Source: Gnetum montanum (taxonomy: Eukaryota > Streptophyta > Gnetopsida > Gnetales > Gnetaceae). From it: a DNA stretch of 64,000 nucleotides. Below the pieces are notes generated by a model. It saw only the letters and a list, made by a program, of their open reading frames with translations. It searched no databases and was not told the origin of the DNA. The translations under genes and the position numbers were made by a program. Positions 56,928 to 64,000 of the stretch are shown one piece after another; the stretch's first letter is position 1; each line of letters opens with the position of its first letter. The stretch spans positions 808,258 to 872,257 of the forward strand of contig MNCI01025282.1 of NCBI GenBank assembly GCA_015680685.1, in the 5' to 3' direction.

Positions 56928-58640
56928 TTTACACACTACTTTGCTTTGTTTATGCATTTCTACTTTGTTTACACATCCATCTACTTAGCTTATGCATTAC
57001 ATTTGAAAAACAACAAAAACACATGATCCGAAAAAGCCTTAAAGTACCCTATGGCCCGGAACAACCTAAAACTATCACTTTTTACATTGATTTTCTTTCA
57101 TTTGTACATTTTAACTCTATATACGAAAAGTGTTGCTTGATGTTGTTTTCTTTCTAGTGGATTTTTGTAGGATCTTGCAGGCACATAGCATGATCATGCA
57201 TGCAGCATTGCACCTTACACAAGCAAGGTAGGCACTAGTCCACTATGACTATAAATAGGCACAGACAGTCCACTATGACTATAAACTGGCACAGCTCGTC
57301 CTTGGGTCATGATGTTAAACTGGCACAACAGCTCGTCCTTGGATCATGATGTTAAACTGGCATAACATCCACTATCTGCTATGACATTAAACTAGCATTC
57401 AACAGTCTACTAGGACTATAAACTAGCACATCATGGTCTGCCAGGACCTTCAACTATGTTCATAGCCTGCCAAGGCTTTAAACTAGCATGTTGTTGATCT
57501 TTTGGAGTGCTTGCCATTAGTGCAGCCTTCAGAGCATTCACAGCATCATCGCCTTCCACCATTCCAGTGATCTTTTGGAGCACTTGCCATTAGTGCAGCC
57601 TTTAGAGGACTCACAACATCATCACCCTAGCACTTTCACCGGCTTCCTGAGCACTTGCAACTAGCATAACATTTGACACATTTGCAGCATCTTCACATCT
57701 AGCACCTGCAACATCTTCACATCTGATATTTACATTAGCATTTCATGTTGTGTGTTTTTTTTATTTTCTGGGAGTTGTGTTTGCAAAACGAAGCCTCAGA
57801 GGTGGTCGTGTAAAGATGCATCTCATTACAGCAGTAAGTCACCACATTGCTTTGATGTGCATGATTGGACTAGTTGAGCCACTCAAGAGTGCACCTCCCC
57901 CCTCATCCTTATTACAACCTATGCACATTCACTTCGTTATCCTAATATCCTCTCATCTCCCACATACTCATGATTATACATCCCTCGGATGCATACACAC
58001 TATGATGCACATGGCATTCTTTTCGCATCAACTATAGAATCCATGGTCAATGTAACATAATTCACCTTGTAAGGCACCTCTATTGCATGGTAAAAGCCTA
58101 AGCGGATGTAACATGAATCATCTCCGGGAGGAAACATCTATCCTATAGATGCAATGTGATGCATCAAAACAAAGCCCATCTTCTTGATGGCCAACTTGCA
58201 ACTAACATTCAGTAATAAGCCGAACCCAAAGAAGGTTTGCCTCATAAAAAAATGGGGAAAAGCACATCCCCAAGAAAATTGACAACGTTATAGCTTTGCA
58301 ATTGGCTCAACCTTAGATCAACTTTGATGCTCTCATAAGCACTTCAACGAGAGGTCAACGTTTCAAGGGCAAGTCACTTCATGCCATGGTCATCGTCAAC
58401 TATGCTGAATTTGCATTATACATCATGATCTATTGTTTGCATTTCATTTCCACCATTTAAATTTCATCTCCCTAGCATTGCCTATACTCGTTGTCCCTCA
58501 ACATAACCTTATTCCCATTGCACTCTTGAGCATGGTAAAATGACATCCGATCTTGTACTGACGAGTGATGTTGATGGCATGTCTGTTGTGATGTTTTGTA
58601 ATTCTTTGTCGACATCTCTCGAGCAACTCTTCCAGATGTC
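56928..58640 (+). other. 3' region of element G
   Basis: No RT, RNase H or integrase motif in any frame. It holds ATGACTATAAACTGGCACA-type repeats (57235-57485) and a roughly 72 bp duplication starting GATCTTTTGGAG (57497 and 57567). A short basic ORF segment (AKRSLRGGRVKMHLITAV, from about 57785) parallels one in F's 3' region. The rest shows nothing recognisable. Confidence 0.6.
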
Positions 58641-58656
58641 AACAAAGAGGGGTCAT
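58641..58656 (+). promoter_or_regulatory. Polypurine tract of element G
   Basis: AACAAAGAGGGGTCAT immediately before the 3' LTR. Confidence 0.85.
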
Positions 58657-59834
58657 TGAAACACCACAAAATTTTGGGTCTAAGCATCACGATTGCCAAT
58701 TTGGCTAAGGATCAAAATGGTGGCACTTTGCCCAAATTTTTCCAAAGTGTTGGGTATAGTCAGTTCCAATTGCCAAATTTGCAATATTTTTCTAAATGTT
58801 AGAACGATGGCACTTTTAGGTCTTTGTCACGCTACATAGCGTAGCACCATGTCTACTGCAATGTAGCACTTTGTTACGTAGTACCATGTCTACTACAGTG
58901 TAGCATTGCGTAGTGTAGCACAATGTCTACTACAGCGTAGCACCCTGTCACGTTGCGTAGCGTAGCACCATGTCATGTTGCGTAGCATAGCACCTTGTCT
59001 AGCATTGCAGCCAGCGTCCCATGTCCCGCATGTAACATGGGACAAGCGTGTTCCCACCCACTGCATTGCCACATGGCACTTGATCTGCATTTTGGGCTAA
59101 CCCTAGCCCTATAAATACCCCTGCACCCTCTTTTGAAGAGGAAGGGGAGAGGAAGGTTGGCATTCATTTCTCACCAGTAAAGCAGTTGGCACTTCCTTAA
59201 CATTTGGCACTTTGGCATTTTGGCACTTAGCTCCATGGGCAAACAAGACCCATGGCACACTACACTGGTAGAGAGGCACATCTATATCGCACTATACACT
59301 GCATTCCCATTGCAGCCCTATAAAACATCACATAATACACTGTGGCTATCAACCCAGCAGGCACAATCCAACACAATGAGCACCAAACTAAACAACCTGA
59401 TACCACCGAGGCTGTGACTGCGCTTCCACTACGCCTATTGTACACTATGTATCCCTTTGTGAATTAGCTACACTCCCTCTTTTGGGAGGGTTCACTATTG
59501 TTCTCAAACTTTGTTGCATTTCTCAAGCATTTCTCTTTGGCATTCAGCGTAACACTTGTATTTTCTCACTTTTCATACATATTTGCACATTCACGTCACA
59601 GTTCTCAGGCCAGGACACCCTACTACGCTCTAGCCTTCCTGTACCTGATGCCCATGCATAACATAGTATAAACTCTTCTCACGCATGATCATTTTAACAC
59701 CATGTAAGTCCCTATCTAATCAACAAGACCGTTCAGGGCACTCCATTTTTGTTTTCTCTAGCACAGATTCGGGGTTAGGCTATAAGCCCGACAACCTCTC
59801 GATGTTTCAACCACCAACGTTTTCGAATGCTACA
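58657..59834 (+). repeat. 3' LTR of element G (1,178 bp)
   Basis: TGAAACACCACAAAATTTTGGG ... GAATGCTACA, with a shortened TAGCACC array and TATA box at 59110-59117. It is uninterrupted, so it shows the sequence F inserted into (around 59150-59160). TCGGT follows. Confidence 0.92.
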
Positions 59835-59839
59835 TCGGT

Positions 59840-60010
59840 CAAGTTTGCTCTTTCTTTATCTGTTCATGGTGTTTTTGAGCATTATTTATGCAAGAGATTT
59901 ATTTCTCAAAAACGCCATGAACAAACAAAGAAAGAGCAAACTTGATCCAGAGGGTAAAACTAAATTGGGTAAATGGTAGTGATTCCGTTTTTAGTTATCT
60001 TGTTACCTCG
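59840..60010. mobile_element. Foldback element, hairpin centre and right arm
   Basis: Inner arms CAAGTTTGCTCTTTCTTT... (59840-59879) and its inverse (59905-59944) differ at only three of 40 positions, separated by a 25 base loop. The right outer arm (59945-60010) pairs with 33347-33430. Without G, the element would be about 255 bp, nearly all of it hairpin. No ORF. Class is uncertain: MITE, foldback element or small-RNA precursor. Confidence 0.8.
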
Positions 60011-60600
60011 TTAACATCATTTTTTTTTTAAAATCATCTTGGCCAATATATATATATATATAAGCTAGTATTACAATGTTCTAAATTTTAACACAACATC
60101 TAGAGAGAATGTAGTACTTAGAAATCGGTCTAATAAATGACCCGTTGGCTTCAAATAAATGATTTGTTCTAAGCACTATACTTAGTAATTTTGTTAATGT
60201 GTTCCACATCCGCATTTCATAATACTTGGTATTTGTAATCAATTATGATTTCCAAACTACTCACCATCAACCACGGGGAAAAAATAAATAACTAAATCGT
60301 CAATATAAACAGGAATGAGTTACCCGTCCCAGGAATGATTAAGAATAAGAATAAATCTCCGTCGTGAAACTAAATCAAAAATTAACCCGCGAAAGGGAGG
60401 CGTTCACAGCCAGCTGAATCTTGCGAACAATATTTAAACGAAAAATGGTCGAATGAGAAATAGACAATAAATACGATAAAAAACCGGGTTATCGTATAAT
60501 CAATATCAAAATATAAATTTTCCCGAGAAGAAACGACGCATGCAGTTAATATATCAAACTTATCCTACAAAACTCGGTGAACAACAAACTTAAACCAGCC
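60011..60600. other. Sequence between foldback element and eIF4G stop codon
   Basis: Includes a T run and an (AT)n run near 60043-60063. On the minus strand the first few hundred bases below 60600 should be the 3' untranslated region of the eIF4G gene. No polyadenylation signal was assigned with confidence. Confidence 0.5.
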
Positions 60601-61006
60601 CTAACGAAAGGAAGGAACAACTCCATGAGTCGTAGAGTTTTTGAGTTTGGAAGGGTTACCAAGTGAGCACAGAAAATTAAAACTGGTGTTGTTAAAGTGT
60701 TGATCAAAGTGGCAAGGGTTAGTTCCCAAGGGCATAAAATCTTCCAGGAGTAAGCGGGATGACCTACAAATAGTTAGCAAGTATGACTCACCATGGAGTG
60801 TTATGAAATACTGGAACATGCTCAGAACCACCTGCAAAAGAAGACCTGTGTTCACTGTGCGGCCTGCATCCTTCACCATGCGTGCACACTGAGCTAAGGA
60901 CATGACTTCTGCTGCCACCAGCCTTGCTAAAACCTCTCCCAGCAGCTTGGGCGCCTTTGGGGCATCCACCACTTCCTCATCTAACGACAATATACATACC
61001 TTTAAT
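60601..61006 (-). CDS. eIF4G, last exon (second half of MA3 domain)
   Basis: The acceptor GCGCAG precedes 61006. The codon split GG|A completes the Gly that follows LTHQQLAE in the previous exon. VVDAPKAPKLLGEVLARLVA aligns residue for residue with the (N/V)DAPKAPEFLG segment of plant eIF4G, and SLAQCARMVKDAG and RSSRLLLEDFMP with the C-terminal part. The exon ends in TAG at 60603-60601 with 134 codons after the split codon. The last 35 residues diverge from the usual ending. MA3 domains of eIF4G bind helicase eIF4A during translation initiation in the cytoplasm. The open frame across 400 bp, next to heavily decayed elements, indicates selection. Confidence 0.85.
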
Positions 61007-61029
61007 CTGCGCTCCAAAACACAGCAATA

Positions 61030-61195
61030 ACGTCGGTTAAGCTCTGGGATTATTGTTAGGAGAATCCTTGTAATTTTTTTAACAACGCCGGTAATGCTCT
61101 GAGATTATTGCTAGGAGAATCCTTGTAATTTTTTTGCCAACGCCGGTTAAGCTCTGAGATTATTGTTAGGAGAACCCTTGTAATGTTTTTAATGA
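61030..61195. repeat. Tandem repeat beside the eIF4G 3' splice site
   Basis: Unit of about 68 bp; copies begin near 61030, 61084 and 61138. Copies differ by only a few bases, so it expanded fairly recently. It begins about 25 bp from the acceptor, where the branch point and pyrimidine tract should lie. Confidence 0.8.
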
Positions 61196-61344
61196 TGTTT
61201 TTAAAATTCATAGATATATGTTTATGCTGTTGAAGAGGGTATACTGTTGAGTAGTTCTAGAGGTTAAAGATGGAAAATAGCTAGAGTTTTTATTTGTGCT
61301 CATACTCGCTGGTCTTCCTCATGACTCATAGTGACTATGGTCCC

Positions 61345-61675
61345 TACACATGCATATTCCATAACCATCAACCATACTTTTGTGTCCTTGACTCAAGAAC
61401 ACTGGTATGCACTAAAAAATAATAATAATAAGTGAGATGTTGAAGGTTTCATGTCCTTGACCTGAAAATAGTAGTATGCACGAAGAAAGAATAATAAATG
61501 TTTAGCTGTGTATCAACCATGCATGCATATTCCATAACCATCAACTATTCTTTCGTGTCCTTGACTCAAGAACAGTGGTATGCACCAAGAAAAATAATAA
61601 GTAAGATGTTGAAGGTTTCATGTCCTTGACCTGAGAACAGTAGTATGCACGAAGAAGAATAACTGTTTAGCTGTA
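61345..61675. repeat. Tandem duplication in eIF4G intron
   Basis: Two copies of a roughly 170 bp block: CATGCATATTCCATAACCAT, CTTGACTCAAGAACA, AGATGTTGAAGGTTTCATG and GTATGCACGAAGAA in each. Within each, a GTCCTTGACCTGA half-repeat is also present. Confidence 0.8.
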
Positions 61676-62576
61676 TATTTATGATATATAGTTATAATTA
61701 TTTGGCCAAGAGAATTTTTTATATTTTTCAAATTAAGAAAATTTCAAATTATTTCACTTAGAACTTCAGTTGAAAAGTTATCTCTTATAGCCAAACATCA
61801 TGACAATAACTATTTATTTCCATTGACAAAGTTTAATAGGCTAATAACTGCCCTCCCTATTATGACAATAAATAATTATTTTACCATAATCAAATAGGAC
61901 TCTGGCTAGTTAGTCTCTGGGGCCCAAAATAAATATTGACTAAAATAAGTGAGAGGTTGAAGGTTCAAATTTGTTTCTTTCCCAATTTTCACTATTGTCA
62001 TAAAAAGACACTTAGGATTTTTCATAATCACCTCCACCATAGATGCCCGCCCACCATGTATGATGATGAATAGCAATCACAAGTTCCTCCTAATAAAGAC
62101 TTAGCCTCTTCTTCTAAAATAGAAATGGAGAAGTTTTAATATATTGGAAAACCAAAGTATTTATTGGACACACGTTACATTCGTAGGAAGGGCATAATTA
62201 GTGTAAGCTGCCGGTGGGCCTGGTGGGACCTAAGAATATATGTTTAAATAATATAAAGAAACAATGTCTTTCACAAATAAGGTTAACAAATAAGGTTAAT
62301 AAAATAGTGGCATGCACTCCAAAAAATAAAAAGAGAGGTTGTAAGTTCGAATCTCTTTATTTTTGAATTTCCTCTCTTGCTAAAGATAGTACTGCATGCT
62401 ATTAAACATCGAAGACTCTGGATTTATTAAAAAAAGATGTTATTGACCTTTTGCTCTAATATGATATTTCAGGTACGAGAAATGACTTATTGTATAACGT
62501 CTCCCCAAAGCCTAAGGCCGTTGATAAATGTCTAAACGATACGAGTCAAGTATAGTCAAGAAGCAGTAGCGCTTAC

Positions 62577-62771
62577 CCTTCGGCCAGTTGCTGGTGTGTT
62601 AACATGTTAGGCCTGGAATCGCAGAGATAGATTAGGAGATCAGCAAGCAACAGACTGTCGCCATCTTTCCTTTCGAAGCAATCTGAGATCCAGTGACACA
62701 CCATCTTGGAGTGGAACCACGGGGCCTTCATTTCCTCCAGCCACACGCCCAGTTCCGTCGTATCTTTCGTG
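62577..62771 (-). CDS. eIF4G, internal exon (first half of MA3 domain)
   Basis: Acceptor GTTGTTGCAG before 62771; donor GG|GTAAGC at 62576. Phase: the Ser codon AG|C joins the previous exon. The protein reads STKDTTELGVWLEEMKAPWF, HSKMVCHWISDCFERKDGDS and LLLADLLIYLCDSRPNMLTH. This matches the start of the eIF4G MA3 domain (D...E...C...M.AP.FH..M...W..D.FERKD, then LLA.LL..L). No stop in 65 codons. Confidence 0.88.
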
Positions 62772-63617
62772 CTGCAACAACACCAGGAAAAGCTCATGCA
62801 AATCATTGATGCTAAGCTTTGCAATACATAAATAGTAAATTCAAGCCAACGAGCTATTCGGAGATGCAAAGAAATTCTATGGACCGAGAACTATTCTGAA
62901 AAAAATGAAATAAGTGCTATAAATGAAATGGCTGTACCGTGAGAGTCGTGTATACTGTACAGTGTAAGTGCTAAATGAGATATTCCACAAGACGTACTCC
63001 CCTGGAATTACTCTTTAAAAAAGGAGAAATGTGCTATAAACGAAATGGGCCTACTGGACAATTGTGTACACTGTATAGTAGAAATGTTAAAATGAGATAT
63101 TCATAAGATTCAATTTATTAGTTACATTCAAAATCTAGCAAAAGCTTGAAAACCCAAATTTTCCAATGCAATACGAAACAACCATGATTATGAATACAAA
63201 GGCTAAAGACATGGAATATGTCATTAGAAACAGTGCAAACTGTAAAATAACTGTAAGCCCATATGTAAGTTACTTAAACAAGGCCTAGAAAGTTGCAGAA
63301 GAAAGTGGACTTAGCATAGAAAGTGGAAGATACACTAACCTTCTTAAAAAAAAGTGATTATCCATTGACTAAACATTTACTACAAAAATATGATATTATA
63401 ACAAAAAGTTTATATTAACGTATGATTTATCAAGTTTATATGATGTATTATTTTTGTTGTTAAATGCAATTTCTGTCCTAACAAAATCTGCTTTCCTCTA
63501 AGGACGCCATAAAATCCCTGGTTTCAGTTTAAAAAAGAATTCACTGCCAAAATTAAAAGAAAAGAAACGAAAAATGGGTGTCATTAACAAATGCCAATGC
63601 AATCAGGGAACTGGTAC
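62772..63617 (-). other. eIF4G intron (846 bp)
   Basis: Starts GTACC at 63617 and ends TTGCAG at 62772. It holds a direct duplication of about 85 bp: 62912-63000 and 63027-63110 share GTGCTATAAA(T/C)GAAATGG, GTGTA(T/C)ACTGTA and AAATGAGATATTC. Otherwise AT-rich with nothing recognised. Confidence 0.75.
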
Positions 63618-64000
63618 CTGTAAAATTCTTTGATGGCTGTGCTGGATTTCTGTCGAAGCAACTGCTCGTTGCAGCTGCTGTGAATTGCTCTGTTTTTTTG
63701 GACTACTGGGGCTGCTATTCTCTGCGGCAGAGCTTCAGTAGACGAGGAATCATGTACAGTCGCCGTGGCACTACGAGGAGCAGATGACGCTGTGACAGTG
63801 ACTGCTGCGTTGTTGTTTTGGTGGGAGGCTTGACCACGTTTGAAGAAGTTGTTGCTGTTCCTGAAAGAGGAAGAGGAAGAAGAAGAGGCATGGCTGCCAT
63901 GGCCCTGGCCCCGACTGGAAGCAGAAGCAGAAGCAGATGAGTGTGCTACTGATCGAGAACGAGAATTGGTTTGCAGTGCTGCTGCGTCTCTGTGGATGTC
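63618..64000 (-). CDS. eIF4G, upstream exon (low-complexity region before MA3), partial
   Basis: One open frame of 127 codons runs from the window edge to donor ACAG|GTACC at 63618. It begins DIHRDAAALQTNSRSRSVAH, resembling the (E/K)VHRDAA segment that ends the MIF4G region of plant eIF4G. A Ser-rich, Asn/Gln-rich linker follows, and it ends SSTAIKEFY, the usual first residues of the MA3 domain. The MIF4G domain and the rest of the gene lie beyond the right edge. The domain order and three in-phase junctions make the assignment firm, although eIF4G and the shorter eIF(iso)4G cannot be separated with full certainty; the HRDAA motif favours eIF4G. Confidence 0.85.

Larger units (their letters stand above)
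33431..59834 (+). mobile_element. Element G: Tat-like retrotransposon with gag and protease only, split by F
   Basis: 5' LTR 33431-34061 and 52196-52888, primer site 52894-52912, repeat-rich leader, gag, protease to about 56925, 3' region, polypurine tract, 3' LTR 58657-59834, TCGGT on both sides. The own length without F is about 8.3 kb. No RT, RNase H or integrase was found between protease and the 3' LTR, so it was probably mobilised by a relative such as F. Confidence 0.9.
61007..62576 (-). other. eIF4G intron (1,570 bp) with tandem repeats
   Basis: Starts GTAAGC at 62576 and ends GCGCAG at 61007. Near the acceptor are about two and a half copies of a roughly 68 bp unit containing AACGCCGGTTAAGCTCTGAG and AGAATCCTTGTAAT (61030-61195). 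At 61345-61675 there is a roughly 170 bp duplication with GTGTCCTTGACTCAAGAACA and GTATGCAC. Box-B-like GGTTGTAAGTTCGAATCTC at about 62337 suggests a SINE remnant. Confidence 0.7.

Noticed and set aside
60800-60850. Tiny 31-base intron (GTGAGT...TTTGTAG) in the last eIF4G exon
   Set aside because: Too short for a plant intron, and the translated segment keeps the same length as in other eIF4G proteins.

Overview
This window is nuclear DNA from a land plant, most likely a seed plant with a large, repeat-rich genome. The evidence is the transposon content: Ty3/gypsy elements with an Asp-tRNA-type primer site and a third ORF (Athila-like), and elements with a second RNase H between RNase H and integrase (Tat/Ogre-like). 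Both lineages are known from plants. The species cannot be named from the sequence. About 90% of the window is LTR retrotransposon. Names A to G are mine.

Left block (1-14305), nested in three levels. D (minus strand, Athila-like) survives as a 5' LTR at 13414-14305 plus leader. C (minus, Athila-like; LTR 5421-5907 + 12677-13022, gag at 2805-5284) lies in D's interior. C is itself interrupted twice: by E (minus, Tat-like; LTR 1459-2804, gag running off the left edge) in its interior, and by A (plus, 5908-12671, complete LTRs, ATAAC target duplication) inside its LTR. A keeps gag and protease but has lost RT, RNase H and integrase.

Middle block. An AT-rich stretch (14306-16801, continuing at 29924-33346) holds the full-length 13.1 kb Athila-like element B (minus, 16807-29918, perfect TAGGT duplication; gag, protease, RT, RNase H, integrase, third ORF). 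To its right are decayed tRNA-derived SINE pieces and a subtilisin-like protease pseudogene (31333-32112).

Right block. A roughly 255 bp foldback element (33347-33430 + 59840-60010) is split by the Tat-like element G (plus, 33431-59834, perfect TCGGT duplication). G carries only gag and protease. Its 5' LTR is split by F (plus, 34062-52190, LTRs of about 1.79 kb), which has gag, protease, RT, RNase H, a second RNase H and integrase. Between protease and RT, F has a 5.2 kb insert. That insert carries tandem repeats and what looks like a decayed antisense gene (44438 down to 41076).

Right edge. The last three exons of a eukaryotic translation initiation factor 4G gene (minus, 64000 down to 60601) encode its MA3 domain. 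This is the only plausible working host gene. Its splice sites, codon phases and reading frame are all consistent.

No retroelement here looks coding-competent. A's 3.3 kb gag-protease frame and B's 2.9 kb third ORF keep one frame end to end yet carry many stops of the kind C-to-T or G-to-A changes produce, which suggests long decay under cytosine methylation. Boundaries were fixed by reading LTR ends (TG...CA), target-site duplications, primer sites and polypurine tracts directly. Family names are inferred from motifs without any database search.
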